Source of the DNA: Chryseobacterium elymi
GTDB taxonomy: Bacteria > Bacteroidota > Bacteroidia > Flavobacteriales > Weeksellaceae
Direction of reading: 5' to 3'
Length of the DNA: 64,000 bases
NCBI RefSeq assembly: GCF_003385495.1
Contig: NZ_QNUH01000001.1
Span: 473,608 to 537,607 of the forward strand
The notes beneath the pieces were generated by a model. That model was not told the DNA's origin. It saw only the letters and a list, made by a program, of their open reading frames with translations, and did not search any database. The stretch's first letter is position 1; every line of letters starts with the position of its first letter. This document shows, piece by piece, positions 8,255 to 17,428 of this stretch. A program made the translations under genes and the position numbers.

Positions 8255-8905
8255 TTATTTTGCCGGCATACTGATGAAATATTCGGCTTCTGCTCTGCCC
8301 CAGTTCGGGTCTAAGGCTGTTTTAGGTTTATAGGCATTAAATTTTGTAATGGCTTCTTTAAACATTTCCATTCCTTTGGTTTTGCTTCCACCATACTGTT
8401 CAGGGGTAAAATAGACATCTTCTGCTTTGATAAGAGCTATCCTTGGGTTGGAAGGATCAAGCCTCTCTGCAATACCAAGCTCTTCAGTAGCTTTAGCACC
8501 ATCTGTCATATAACGCTGAGCCGGGTTGACCATCATTCTTAAAGAAGCTGCCATTTTTCTCAACAAATGGATCTCCGCATTATCTGCTCCCGCAAGATTC
8601 TGAGCAGTTGCCAGATATTTATCGGCCTGAGCCGCTGTTTCATCCAGCTCCTGCATATTTCCGTTTCTCATCATCAGCCTTCCTTTTTGAATCTGGGAAA
8701 ATGCTGCATAATATGGCGGAAGCCATTTTGAGCTTTCTTTACTGCCTATTCTCTGGAAATCGTTAGCCAGAGCCTGGAACTCTTCAGGCGTTTTACATGT
8801 TTCTGTTTTCGCAATCTTTTCAGCCATTATTTTTTCGTAATCTGCCTGTGCAAAAGATGTTAAGCTCATAAAAGCTAAAGCAAAGCTTAATAGGTATTTT
8901 TTCAT
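8255..8905 (-). CDS. Secreted helical-repeat (TPR-like) protein, function unknown
   Basis: A 216-residue protein with signal peptide MKKYLLSFALAFMSLTSFAQ and an all-helical mature part that looks TPR-like (YYAAFSQIQKGRLMM, ADKYLATAQNLAGADNAEIHLL, ATEELGIAERLDPSNPRIAL). The start is the ATG at 8903-8905. The frame is open further upstream, but the signal peptide fixes this start. It lies 82 bases after the TonB-dependent receptor gene on the same strand and has a terminator behind it, so it is probably the second gene of that unit. A periplasmic accessory role for the receptor is inference. Confidence 0.75.
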   Translation of the reverse strand: MKKYLLSFALAFMSLTSFAQADYEKIMAEKIAKTETCKTPEEFQALANDFQRIGSKESSKWLPPYYAAFSQIQKGRLMMRNGNMQELDETAAQADKYLATAQNLAGADNAEIHLLRKMAASLRMMVNPAQRYMTDGAKATEELGIAERLDPSNPRIALIKAEDVYFTPEQYGGSKTKGMEMFKEAITKFNAYKPKTALDPNWGRAEAEYFISMPAK

Positions 8906-8987
8906 TATATCAATTTTTTTAAGTTGGTTAATTGTATTTCCGAAGTTATGTATTTTGCAACGATTGTGATATCTGTTGCTGTTATTT

Positions 8988-11231
8988 TTATAAATTATTA
9001 TTGATTGCATCCTGTGTTCTGTCCACTCCAAAACTGATGAAAGCCCCAATAAATACAAAGGTATTGACCGGTGGAACTACTGATGAGCTTCTGGTACCAT
9101 CCAATGAGAAATTGTACCCATAAACGTTTTTAGATCCTAAAACATTGGAAACACTCAATACAAAAACAGTAAAAGCTTTAGCATCTTTTTTTCCCAGATT
9201 CGGAAGATAATTAAAGCTGATATTAAGCGCATTATAATCTTTCAGCTTTCCTTCATTTCTTATATAATTAATCACGTTTCCGCTTTCATCTTTCGTTGTA
9301 ATATCATAATAAGGGCGACCTTTAGAATAGGTATAAGATAAATTAACACCCAGCTTCCATTCCGGAATAAATCTCTTGGCCACAGCAGAAAGAGTATGTG
9401 CGGAAGCGAAATTCGGTTTTAAGCTGACCGGATAATTGATAAAATCCCTCTTTGAATCAAGAAACGAATAGCTGATCCAGTAATCTATATTTTCAAAGGT
9501 CTTCTTATCTCGCCAGAAAAGCTCCAGCCCTTTCGCGTATCCAAAACCATTGTTGTTCAGAGCCGTCTGTACCTGCTGATTCTGCTCTTTATCCGGCGTG
9601 ATATTGAATGTCTTAATTAACTGGTCATATTTTTTATAAAAAGCCTCAAAACGTAAGCTTCTGCCCTCTGACGTTCTCTGAACCTGGAAAATATAATGCT
9701 GTGATTTCTGAAAATCAAGATCTGCAGGTCCGTTGATGTATTTGCTTTCAGGGTTTTGATAGAATAATCCGTAGGCAAAGGAAGTTGTCCAGTCTTTTGC
9801 CAGGCGGTAAGCTAATGCAAAACGGGGAGCAATATTACTTTTCCCTAAAAACGAAGAATTTTCTGCTCTTATTCCTATTTTTGCCGACAATGCATTGCTG
9901 AATCCCAGATCTGTTTCTGCAAAAACAGCAGATATGAGGTCTTTATAATTCTTCTGTACTTCTCCAAAGTTGAGTGTTTCACTCGCATTATTCAATTCAA
10001 AACCGGCTCTTACCGCACTGATTTTATTTATTTTCCGTTCAAGAACAGCTTTGAAGTTGATATAATTTCCATCCGTTAAAAGTTGAGATCTTCCTGATTC
10101 TGTTCCGTCAGTTTCCGTAGAAAAGTTAAGGTCAGATCTATTATAAGAATAAGAAGTTCCTGCGTTTAAAAGGTATTTCCCGAATTTCTGTTTGAAGGAC
10201 AGATTATGATAAGTATTTTTTCCTTTAAGCCTTACCACCGCAAAATCATATTCCGGTTCTAAGCTTTCTGCTCTCACCCCCATTTTATTGGAATCGTACA
10301 TTCCGTAATATTTGAAAAATCCGCCTGATTTTGTTTTAATTCTGAAATTAAAATCGCCGTTTAAGCCCTGCGGAGCATCAATAAAATCTGTATTAAAGTT
10401 AAAAACCTTCTGCATAACGCTTAAAAGTGAATATCCCAATGTGGCTCCGAAAGAATGGCTTTTATCTTCTCCAAGCTTCTGGAATCCAGCGCTCAAAAAG
10501 ATGGGTGAAATTCCAAAATCATAAGAACTCTGCTCAGGAAGATCAACACTTTCCAGCATCAGTGCTCCTGAAAGAGCTTGCCCATATAACGCAGAATATC
10601 CGCCGCTAGAAAAAATATTTCCTTTAAAAAGTGATGTATTGAAACGGTCCCTTCCTGCGATTCCCGGAACTGAACTGGAGAAATAATTGTTGATCAGACT
10701 ACCATCCATAAAGATCTTAGACTCGGTTCCCGTGCCTCCTCTGATGAAAAGACCTTCCGTTTCTCCTACTTTCTGAACACCAGGAAGATAATTCAGGGCT
10801 GAAGAGATCTGTCCGTCTGCTCCCGCTGTGGTATAAATATCGATTGGCGTAAGCAGTGCTGTTGCTCTTTTTTTATCACTGGCTTCTATAGACCCTGCGG
10901 AAACTACTACCGCATCAATTTCACTGATCTGTTCTTTAAGTTCGGCACTGACTGAAATATCCTGATTATCAATCACAATAGGTTTTTCTACATCCTCGTA
11001 TTTCGGATGGGTAAATGTCAGTAGGTGATTCCCTTTTTCGGATGTTTCAAAGGAAAAGTTTCCCTGAGCATCCGTAGTAGCACCGTCATAAGTATCTTTT
11101 AACGTGATATTTATTTCGCTGATCCCTTTATTTTTAAAAGTAACCTTCCCCGAAATCCTGATCTGTGAATATCCTGCAATAAAGGATAGAAAAGCAATTA
11201 AAAGTAACAGTTTATTTCCTTGTGTTTTCAT
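8988..11231 (-). CDS. TonB-dependent outer-membrane receptor
   Basis: A 747-residue receptor. Signal peptide (to about residue 22, AGYSQ), a carboxypeptidase-regulatory-like beta-sandwich (about 25-105, ISGKVTFKNKGI), a plug domain (about 120-230, with ALNYLPGVQKVG and LFIRGGTGTESKIFMDG), then a long beta-barrel with aromatic-rich strands to the C-terminus. Such proteins import siderophores, metal complexes or other large ligands with energy from TonB. Nothing in or around the gene identifies the ligand; no SusD partner is present. The ATG at 11229-11231 is preceded by TATTTTTG on the minus strand (11250-11257). A small secreted protein gene follows. Confidence 0.9.
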   Translation of the reverse strand: MKTQGNKLLLLIAFLSFIAGYSQIRISGKVTFKNKGISEINITLKDTYDGATTDAQGNFSFETSEKGNHLLTFTHPKYEDVEKPIVIDNQDISVSAELKEQISEIDAVVVSAGSIEASDKKRATALLTPIDIYTTAGADGQISSALNYLPGVQKVGETEGLFIRGGTGTESKIFMDGSLINNYFSSSVPGIAGRDRFNTSLFKGNIFSSGGYSALYGQALSGALMLESVDLPEQSSYDFGISPIFLSAGFQKLGEDKSHSFGATLGYSLLSVMQKVFNFNTDFIDAPQGLNGDFNFRIKTKSGGFFKYYGMYDSNKMGVRAESLEPEYDFAVVRLKGKNTYHNLSFKQKFGKYLLNAGTSYSYNRSDLNFSTETDGTESGRSQLLTDGNYINFKAVLERKINKISAVRAGFELNNASETLNFGEVQKNYKDLISAVFAETDLGFSNALSAKIGIRAENSSFLGKSNIAPRFALAYRLAKDWTTSFAYGLFYQNPESKYINGPADLDFQKSQHYIFQVQRTSEGRSLRFEAFYKKYDQLIKTFNITPDKEQNQQVQTALNNNGFGYAKGLELFWRDKKTFENIDYWISYSFLDSKRDFINYPVSLKPNFASAHTLSAVAKRFIPEWKLGVNLSYTYSKGRPYYDITTKDESGNVINYIRNEGKLKDYNALNISFNYLPNLGKKDAKAFTVFVLSVSNVLGSKNVYGYNFSLDGTRSSSVVPPVNTFVFIGAFISFGVDRTQDAINNNL

Positions 11232-11249
11232 GGGTTTTTATTTTCGGTC

Positions 11250-11257
11250 CAAAAATA
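11250..11257 (-). promoter_or_regulatory. Putative -7 box for the TonB-dependent receptor
   Basis: On the minus strand TATTTTTG matches TAnnTTTG, 18 bases before the ATG. Confidence 0.4.
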
Positions 11258-11422
11258 ATACGGAATATGTCTTTCTTAAAATAAATTTTACTGAAAGGTA
11301 TACTTTGGACTCTGAATGGGAAACTCATGTGGTGCTGTTTTTGAAAAAAGGACTGAAATCATAAAGCCTTTCGGAAAATGTTTTATAAATTTATCGTTAA
11401 AATCACTTTAAATCATTTAAAA

Positions 11423-11926
11423 ATGAAAGGACAAACAATAGTATTACTGGCGGGATGTGCATTTTTAGCGGCTTCATGCTGCACGACAAAAACGTACACG
11501 GTAAACGCTAAGAGTGGAACACAGACGGGTGGAACGGCAAAGTTTACCCAGAAAGGCGAAGAGGTGACCATGAAACTTGAAGTAACAAACCTTACTCCCG
11601 GTATTCATGCGGTACATATCCATGAAAAAGGTGACTGTTCTGCGGCCGACGGAACTTCTACAGGAGGACATTGGAATCCCGCCAAGGATGACCATGGAAA
11701 ATGGGGGGCTGAACATTTCCACATGGGAGATATAGGAAACTTAACGGCTGACCAGACAGGGAAGGCTGTCCTGACTTTCAAAACGAATAAATGGTGTCTT
11801 GGCTGTACGGATGAATCTAAAGATATCATCGGAAAAGGGCTTATTGTGCATGCGGCAGCAGATGATTTCCATACTCAGCCTACAGGGAATGCAGGCGGAA
11901 GAGTAGGATGTGTAGAGATTAAATAA
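11423..11926 (+). CDS. sodC: Cu/Zn superoxide dismutase-family lipoprotein
   Basis: A 167-residue SodC-like protein that would dismutate superoxide outside the cytoplasm. It starts with a lipoprotein signal (MKGQTIVLLAGCAFLAASC, lipobox LAAS-C), so it is probably membrane anchored. Metal and active-site motifs are present: HAVHIHEKGDC, GGHWNP, HFHMGD, and the C-terminal VHAAADDFHTQPTGNAGGR with the active-site arginine and the disulfide cysteine (GRVGC). The frame extends upstream to an earlier ATG at 11378, but the lipoprotein signal fixes the start at 11423. It is convergent with the protease gene across a shared terminator. Confidence 0.9.
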   Translation: MKGQTIVLLAGCAFLAASCCTTKTYTVNAKSGTQTGGTAKFTQKGEEVTMKLEVTNLTPGIHAVHIHEKGDCSAADGTSTGGHWNPAKDDHGKWGAEHFHMGDIGNLTADQTGKAVLTFKTNKWCLGCTDESKDIIGKGLIVHAAADDFHTQPTGNAGGRVGCVEIK

Positions 11927-11940
11927 TTTTCTATTGTAAT

Positions 11941-11977
11941 AAAAAAATCCGCTGATGAATATCAGCGGATTTTTTTG
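11941..11977. terminator. Bidirectional terminator between sodC and the tail-specific protease gene
   Basis: AATCCGCTGAT and ATCAGCGGATT form an 11-bp perfect stem around GAAT, with A and T runs on the two sides. It serves the convergent genes on both strands. Confidence 0.85.
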
Positions 11978-11978
11978 T

Positions 11979-14108
11979 TTATGATTTGCTTCCCATATCG
12001 GAAACTATATTCATTGCTTCCTGTAAGTATGGATCCTTTTTCAGATTTTTGATCCACATTTCAGATTTTTTCTTGAAAGCTTCGTCTTTTTTCTCCCTTT
12101 CCATTTCAGCCGGATACATCGTGAACTTAAGACCGTTCTCAAATTTGCTTAAAGCTTTGAATTTCTCGATTTGAGCTTTTCTCTGCTTCATCAGTTCATT
12201 GAACTTATTGATGTTAAGCGTAATGTTTTCTTCTTTATTCAACTTTTCTCTCCATTGGGCAGATTCAAGCAGAAGCTGATAGTTGCTGTTTTTAGCCATT
12301 CTGTCTGCACTTGCTTTTTCAAGAGCCTGAATATTGAAATAGTTCAGTTTCTGGAAATTAGTCGCAGGAATTTTATCCCAAGCCAAAGCAAAATCATCAT
12401 ATCTTTCTCCTACTTCAGCATAGGTAAAGAAATCTTTCATCTGGATATCAGAAACAATCCCTTTTCTCTGTGTAGATTCTCCTGTGATTTTGTAGAACTT
12501 CTGAATTGTCAGCTTTAAAGATCCGAAATCATCCTCGGTATTTAAGAACCTGTTCAGGTCTACAAAGGTCTGTACAGTTCCTTTTCCGAAAGACTGCGGA
12601 GAACCGATGATCATTGCTCTACCATAATCCTGCATTACACCGGCAAGAATCTCTGAAGCCGAGGCCGAAAGCTCATTCTGCATGATCACTAACGGGCCTG
12701 TCCAGATCGGTGTCTCGTTTTTATTCTTTAAGGTCTGGATTTTTCCATTTCCATCTTTTACCTGTACATAAGGTCCTGCATCCATAAAAAGACCCATAAT
12801 ATCACCAACTTCAGTCAATGATCCTCCTCCGTTGTTTCTAAGGTCAAGGACAATTCCTTCAATGTTCTGTCCTTTAAGTTTAATGATCTCATTTTTGATG
12901 TCATCGGAAGCATTTCTTCCTTTAGCATCCTCAAAATCAGCATTAAAGCTTGGAAGATTGATAAATCCGTACTTCTTTCCATTCGGAGAGTTTACGACAA
13001 TACTTCTTGCAAATGTATCTTCAATAGCAACTTCCTCACGGATCATTGTTACATCCTTGATGGTTCCGTCTTTTTTCTGAACCGTTAAGGTTACGGGAGT
13101 TCCTTTTTCACCTCTGATAAGCCTTACAGCTTCATCAGAAAGCATTCCCACTACATTTACAGCATCATCCTTCGGTTTCGATTTTACTTTTAAAATCTTG
13201 TCGCCTTCAGAAAGCTGTTTAGACTTCCAGGCAGGCGCACCGATCGTTAGTGCTCCCAGGAAAAGGTTCCCTTTTTTCTCCTGAATAAGAGCTCCGATTC
13301 CGATGACTTTTCCGGTGAACTGGGTGTCAAAATCTTCCTTGTCTTTTGGAGAATAATAATTGGTATGGGGATCGAATACTTCTGTATACGCATTCATATA
13401 CACGGTAAACCAATCCATTTTCTTTCTTTTCTTGAATCTTGTGAAGGTATCTTTTACAAGATCTTTCACTTCATCAGTAGCTTTTTTGATCTTCTGATCC
13501 TGGTTAAGCGGCTGATATTTGATGGTATCTTTCAGCTTGTACTTCTGAACAGAGTCTTTCTTCTCTTTCTGAGCTTCTTCCTTACTGTTCATAGACTCAA
13601 TCTCCTGAAGGATATTGTATTTAATATACTTTCTCCACTCGTTATACTGTTCCTGTTTATTGACAGGTACTTTTTTAAGCTTCGGCTCAAGAGTCAATGA
13701 TTCATCTTCCTCAAGATTAATAGGCTTGCTGAAGATATCCTGAGTGATTTTATCTATTTCATCCACTCTCTGGTAAAGTCTGTCAATGGTAAGTTTGTAG
13801 AATATCAGATCTCCCTGGCTGATATAATCATCCAGTTTTGCTTCATGTTTGCTGAATTCATCCATATCCGACTGCAGGAAATATCTTTTAGCAGGATCTA
13901 CCAGTTCGAAATAATGTTTATAAACGTCCTTGGAATAGGCATCATTGATTGGTTTCGGGCTGTAATGTAAATAAGAAAGTGTATTCTTTACGCTCACCAT
14001 AATTGTCTGCATCTTTTCATCGTCATTCTTTGGCGAGTTGAAACAAAACATTAGACTTGTCAATGGAATTAAGAGTAAAAATTTATTCAGTTTGAAATTT
14101 TTCCACAT
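11979..14108 (-). CDS. Carboxy-terminal (tail-specific) processing protease, S41 family
   Basis: A 709-residue periplasmic protease of the Prc/Tsp type that degrades or trims proteins from the C-terminus. A hydrophobic N-terminal signal (FLLLIPLTSLMFC) precedes a helical N-terminal domain (about 35-230, YFLQSDMDEF). A PDZ domain follows (about 245-345, IGIGALIQEKKGNLFLG). Then comes the S41 protease domain with GGGSLTEVGDIMGLF, the nucleophile region ELSASASEILAG and the catalytic lysine in SFGKGTVQ. A long helical C-terminal part matches the length of Prc homologues (about 680-710). It is divergent from surE. Confidence 0.92.
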   Translation of the reverse strand: MWKNFKLNKFLLLIPLTSLMFCFNSPKNDDEKMQTIMVSVKNTLSYLHYSPKPINDAYSKDVYKHYFELVDPAKRYFLQSDMDEFSKHEAKLDDYISQGDLIFYKLTIDRLYQRVDEIDKITQDIFSKPINLEEDESLTLEPKLKKVPVNKQEQYNEWRKYIKYNILQEIESMNSKEEAQKEKKDSVQKYKLKDTIKYQPLNQDQKIKKATDEVKDLVKDTFTRFKKRKKMDWFTVYMNAYTEVFDPHTNYYSPKDKEDFDTQFTGKVIGIGALIQEKKGNLFLGALTIGAPAWKSKQLSEGDKILKVKSKPKDDAVNVVGMLSDEAVRLIRGEKGTPVTLTVQKKDGTIKDVTMIREEVAIEDTFARSIVVNSPNGKKYGFINLPSFNADFEDAKGRNASDDIKNEIIKLKGQNIEGIVLDLRNNGGGSLTEVGDIMGLFMDAGPYVQVKDGNGKIQTLKNKNETPIWTGPLVIMQNELSASASEILAGVMQDYGRAMIIGSPQSFGKGTVQTFVDLNRFLNTEDDFGSLKLTIQKFYKITGESTQRKGIVSDIQMKDFFTYAEVGERYDDFALAWDKIPATNFQKLNYFNIQALEKASADRMAKNSNYQLLLESAQWREKLNKEENITLNINKFNELMKQRKAQIEKFKALSKFENGLKFTMYPAEMEREKKDEAFKKKSEMWIKNLKKDPYLQEAMNIVSDMGSKS

Positions 14109-14227
14109 AAACTGTCTTTATTTATTATTTTTTTTAAAATATTTACTACAATTAGTAGCAGCAATTAATTCGCTGTTACAAACTATCAAATTTAATACCT
14201 TATTTATAATTATCAGATAGTTTTGAG

Positions 14228-14235
14228 TATTTTTG
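14228..14235 (+). promoter_or_regulatory. Putative -7 box for surE
   Basis: TATTTTTG matches TAnnTTTG and ends 18 bases before the surE ATG. Confidence 0.45.
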
Positions 14236-14253
14236 TTAAAATTTAATTTTTTT

Positions 14254-15024
14254 ATGGAAAGACCACTTATTCTGGTAACTAATGATGATGGAATCACAGC
14301 ACCTGGTATCAGAAATCTTATACAATTCATGAACGAAATAGGAGAAGTTATTGTTGTTGCACCCAACTCTCCCCAAAGTGGAAAAGGCCACGCTATTACA
14401 ATCAATTCTACTTTAAGCTATGAAGAAGTAACGCTTGATGGACCACAAACAGACTATTCTTGTAGCGGAACTCCTGTTGACTGTGTAAAAATGGCTCTTG
14501 ACAAAATTCTGACAAGACGTCCGGATATTGTCGTTTCAGGAATTAACCATGGAGCTAATTCTTCAATCAATGTGATCTATTCCGGAACGATGTCTGCTGC
14601 TGTAGAAGCTGGTGTGGAAGGAATTCCCGCTATCGGATTTTCTCTCCTGGATTTCAGCTGGGAAGCTGATTTTACCCAGGCAAAAGAACATATTCAGAAT
14701 ATTGTAAGAAGAACTCTTGAAAACCCGATGCCGAAAGGAATTGTACTGAACGTCAATATTCCGAAATTAACTGCAGGAGAAATAAAGGGCATAAAGGTAT
14801 GCAAGCAGGCCAACGCCAAATGGGAAGAGAGCTTTGACGAAAGAGTAAACCCTCATGGAAAGAAATATTATTGGCTCACAGGTTATTTCAACAATATGGA
14901 TGATTCTGAAGATGCTGACGAAACGGCATTGGCCAACGGGTATATTTCAATTGTTCCTGTAAAGTTCGACCTTACGGCTTATGAATATATGAAAACTCTT
15001 GAGGAAGTAATGAATTTTAACTGA
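14254..15024 (+). CDS. surE: 5'/3'-nucleotidase SurE
   Basis: A 256-residue SurE, a metal-dependent phosphatase of nucleoside 5'- and 3'-monophosphates linked to stationary-phase survival. The metal-binding N-terminus is intact (LVTNDDGI), and the motifs SGKGHAIT, SCSGTPVDCVK and SGINHGAN are all present. The ATG at 14254 gives the typical start MERPLILVTNDDG; an upstream ATG at 14233 would only add seven residues. Its stop overlaps the next start (TGATG), so it is translationally coupled to the acetyltransferase. Confidence 0.95.
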   Translation: MERPLILVTNDDGITAPGIRNLIQFMNEIGEVIVVAPNSPQSGKGHAITINSTLSYEEVTLDGPQTDYSCSGTPVDCVKMALDKILTRRPDIVVSGINHGANSSINVIYSGTMSAAVEAGVEGIPAIGFSLLDFSWEADFTQAKEHIQNIVRRTLENPMPKGIVLNVNIPKLTAGEIKGIKVCKQANAKWEESFDERVNPHGKKYYWLTGYFNNMDDSEDADETALANGYISIVPVKFDLTAYEYMKTLEEVMNFN

Positions 15025-15689
15025 TGTACGGAAAGCTAGACAATCCTGTTTATCATTCACTTAATGAATATCACGAAAAGTTCTGCTTTAATTATGGGGA
15101 CACGAAATTTTATAACCCTGAAGTAGCCTCTTTTGGTGGAGCAGCAGTGATTTCAACAGCAGAAGATATTACAGAATATGCAAAGATCTGTGATGATTTT
15201 CTTATTTTCGGAACCCGTCCTGATCTGGGAAACTTAAAAACGGATCTGTCGCAACTTGTCTGTGATCAGTATGTTCTGGAAAATCCCATTCAGAGTGATC
15301 TGACTGAGGAAATTATTGAACTGAAAGAAAATAATTATGGTGAGCTTCTGGCATTTGTAATGAAATTCTATCCTTATTATTTTAAAACAAGGACACCTGA
15401 GTTGGGCCGTTATTTCGGAATCTTTAAGGAAAGTAAATTAGTTGCAGTAACGGGCGAGAGAATGCAGATGAACGATATGACGGAGGTAAGCGCTGTGATC
15501 ACAGATACAGATCATCTGGGAAAAGGTTTGGCTAAACAATTGGTGACTTTTGTGTCCGGGAAAATATTTGAAAACGGAAAAACACCTTTCCTGCACGTTG
15601 CAGAAAGCAATACCGGAGCTAAAATGCTGTATGAAAAGCTTGGCTTTATGCATAGAGGAACGATAAACTTATGGGGCGTGAAAAGATAA
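15024..15689 (+). CDS. GNAT-family N-acetyltransferase
   Basis: A 221-residue acetyltransferase whose C-terminal half (about residues 105-215) is a GNAT fold of the FR47 type. It shows YFGIFKESKLVAVTGERM, the beta4/beta5 region EVSAVITD, the acetyl-CoA loop HLGKGLAKQLV, and the ending ESNTGAKMLYEKLGF. The N-terminal half is less conserved. The substrate is not predictable. The start codon overlaps the surE stop by one base. Confidence 0.85.
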   Translation: MYGKLDNPVYHSLNEYHEKFCFNYGDTKFYNPEVASFGGAAVISTAEDITEYAKICDDFLIFGTRPDLGNLKTDLSQLVCDQYVLENPIQSDLTEEIIELKENNYGELLAFVMKFYPYYFKTRTPELGRYFGIFKESKLVAVTGERMQMNDMTEVSAVITDTDHLGKGLAKQLVTFVSGKIFENGKTPFLHVAESNTGAKMLYEKLGFMHRGTINLWGVKR

Positions 15690-15776
15690 TTTCCCGCCCT
15701 TTTTATTATTTCACAAATTTAACCGATGATTGAGCATAAAAATCTGTGGAATCTGGTAAATCTGCGGTAAATCATT
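15690..15776. repeat. Intergenic stretch with a dispersed repeat-like phrase
   Basis: The gap between two convergent genes contains the phrase AAAATCTGTGGAATCTGG followed by TAAATCTGCGG. Related CTGCG-type wording occurs as reverse complement at about 19280 and 61848. This looks like degenerate intergenic repeat sequence of the kind common in flavobacteria. No clear terminator hairpin was seen. Confidence 0.3.
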
Positions 15777-17180
15777 TTAAAACAAAACCTTATCCTCTTT
15801 TCTCAATTCCTCAAGGTATTTAATTTTATCATCCCTGTAAAACAAATTCATTGTCTCGAAAGGAATCATCTTTAAATCTTTATTGACAATGTGAACACAG
15901 GATTTTTTGATAGCACGCACATCAAAATCATGAGCATCCATAAAATTCATAATGATAATTCTGAAGAGATTATCATAGTCTAAATTCGGAGCCGAAACTT
16001 CCGGAAGACAGCATAATAACTGGTTTACTTTAGGCTGAACTTTATCTACAGAAATTCCGGTGCTGAAAATATCCAAAAGCTGCATCTGCAGCCCCGCATC
16101 CTGTTCATAAACGATGGTATTTTTCGTTTCATTATTCAGCAAATCAGCCGGATTGATATATCGTGTAAGGGGAATGGTTTCCCCTTCAAGTTTAAGGATA
16201 TAGCCCATCGCCAAAGCATCAGGATTACACGGAACTGGAATAATATCATCGCTATTCAGAAGCGGAAACTGATTTAAAATTTCCTGCCTTACTTCTGTTA
16301 AGGTAATTTTTTCGTGTGCAGAATCTTCCCTGTTTCTTCCGGCTACTTCAACGGGCTGAAAGGTAATCCCACGGACGCATTTCTGTTTTAAGGCAAAATC
16401 AATCAATTTTCCAATCTCGTCGATATTTTTTCCTTTCTGAAGAACGATAACCAAAGTCGTGGAAAGATTTAATTCATTTAGTTTTTCCAAAGCTTTCATA
16501 CGGACATTCGTCAAATCTTTTCCTCTGAAATCTTCCAAAACTTCAGGTTTAAAAGAATCAAACTGAAGATAAATCTCAAATTCCGGAGCGTAAGTCGCCA
16601 ATTTTTCTGCAAAACCGGGATCATTTGCAATACGGATTCCGTTGGTATTGAGCATCAAATGCTTAATCGGTTTGGATTTGGCAATATCCATAATTTTAAA
16701 AAATTCAGGATGAATGGTAGGCTCACCGCCACTGATCTGCACAACATCCGGCTCTCCCTCGTTTTTAACAATGGTATCAAACATGGCTTCAATCTGCTCC
16801 AAACTCCTGTGACTGCCATAATGTGGTGACGACATCGCATAACAGGTGGGGCACGTCAGATTACACCGGTCGGTAACTTCCACAATGGAAAGACAGCTGT
16901 GCTGCTCATGATCTACACATAAACCGCAATCGTACGGACAGCCATATTCCACATCAGTTCCGAAATGAACGGGCATTTCAGAGGCTTTATTGTAGTTCCT
17001 GATATTTTTGTAGTACTGAACATCTGAAGCAATCATGGTCTTAAAAAAACCATGATCCGGACATCTTTTGGTCATAAAAACCGCCTCATCTTCAATAATG
17101 ATCTTCGCGCCTACCCTTTTCAGGCATTCCGGACAAAGACTGATGGTATAATCGTAGTACGTATAATTTCTTACCGGCAT
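15777..17180 (-). CDS. Radical SAM enzyme with N-terminal zinc ribbon and extra cysteine clusters (MJ0619/Tes-like)
   Basis: A 467-residue radical SAM protein. Cys16, Cys19, Cys40 and His43 form a rubredoxin-like zinc site (CPECL, RCPDHG). Cys81, Cys85, Cys88 and Cys96 (CPYDCGLC) could bind an auxiliary iron-sulfur cluster. The SAM-binding cluster is CNLTCPTC (106-113), followed by SGGEPTIHPEF. More cysteines occur near the end (QLLCC, KKSCVH). This arrangement resembles the MJ0619 class, which includes archaeal tetraether lipid synthase; equating it with Tes activity is inference. It is the third gene of an operon with an Lgt-like protein and a tiny membrane protein, which points to lipid or lipoprotein chemistry. 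Confidence 0.82.
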   Translation of the reverse strand: MPVRNYTYYDYTISLCPECLKRVGAKIIIEDEAVFMTKRCPDHGFFKTMIASDVQYYKNIRNYNKASEMPVHFGTDVEYGCPYDCGLCVDHEQHSCLSIVEVTDRCNLTCPTCYAMSSPHYGSHRSLEQIEAMFDTIVKNEGEPDVVQISGGEPTIHPEFFKIMDIAKSKPIKHLMLNTNGIRIANDPGFAEKLATYAPEFEIYLQFDSFKPEVLEDFRGKDLTNVRMKALEKLNELNLSTTLVIVLQKGKNIDEIGKLIDFALKQKCVRGITFQPVEVAGRNREDSAHEKITLTEVRQEILNQFPLLNSDDIIPVPCNPDALAMGYILKLEGETIPLTRYINPADLLNNETKNTIVYEQDAGLQMQLLDIFSTGISVDKVQPKVNQLLCCLPEVSAPNLDYDNLFRIIIMNFMDAHDFDVRAIKKSCVHIVNKDLKMIPFETMNLFYRDDKIKYLEELRKEDKVLF

Positions 17181-17192
17181 AATTTCAATTTT

Positions 17193-17426
17193 TTACATTC
17201 CCCCACAAACAAAGCCACTGATCAGACCACAAATCAACAAAGAAATCAGCATCGTCTGCCAAAACTGCTTTTTTGTAAATTTCTTATCGTTATTCCATTC
17301 GTAAATGACTTTTGCTATTACAGTTACAAATAATGAAGCTACTAAAGCAATTACGATGATTATTCCTATAATCATCACAACCAATCCACCGAGGTTACCA
17401 ACTTCCAGAAGTGTCAGCATTTTCAT
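17193..17426 (-). CDS. Small membrane protein, function unknown
   Basis: A 77-residue protein with two hydrophobic segments (about residues 10-38, rich in Ile/Val/Gly, and 58-76, SLLICGLISGFVCGG) joined by a charged loop (YEWNNDKKFTKKQFW). It sits between the Lgt-like gene (2 bases away) and the radical SAM gene (12 bases away) on the same strand. Such tight packing makes it a likely functional partner or a scaffold in the membrane, but I know no family for it. Confidence 0.65.
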   Translation of the reverse strand: MKMLTLLEVGNLGGLVVMIIGIIIVIALVASLFVTVIAKVIYEWNNDKKFTKKQFWQTMLISLLICGLISGFVCGGM

Positions 17427-17428
17427 AA

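Noticed and set aside
8906..9058. N-terminal extension of the TPR-like protein
   Set aside because: It would overlap the receptor gene end, while the signal peptide at 8905 marks a natural start.
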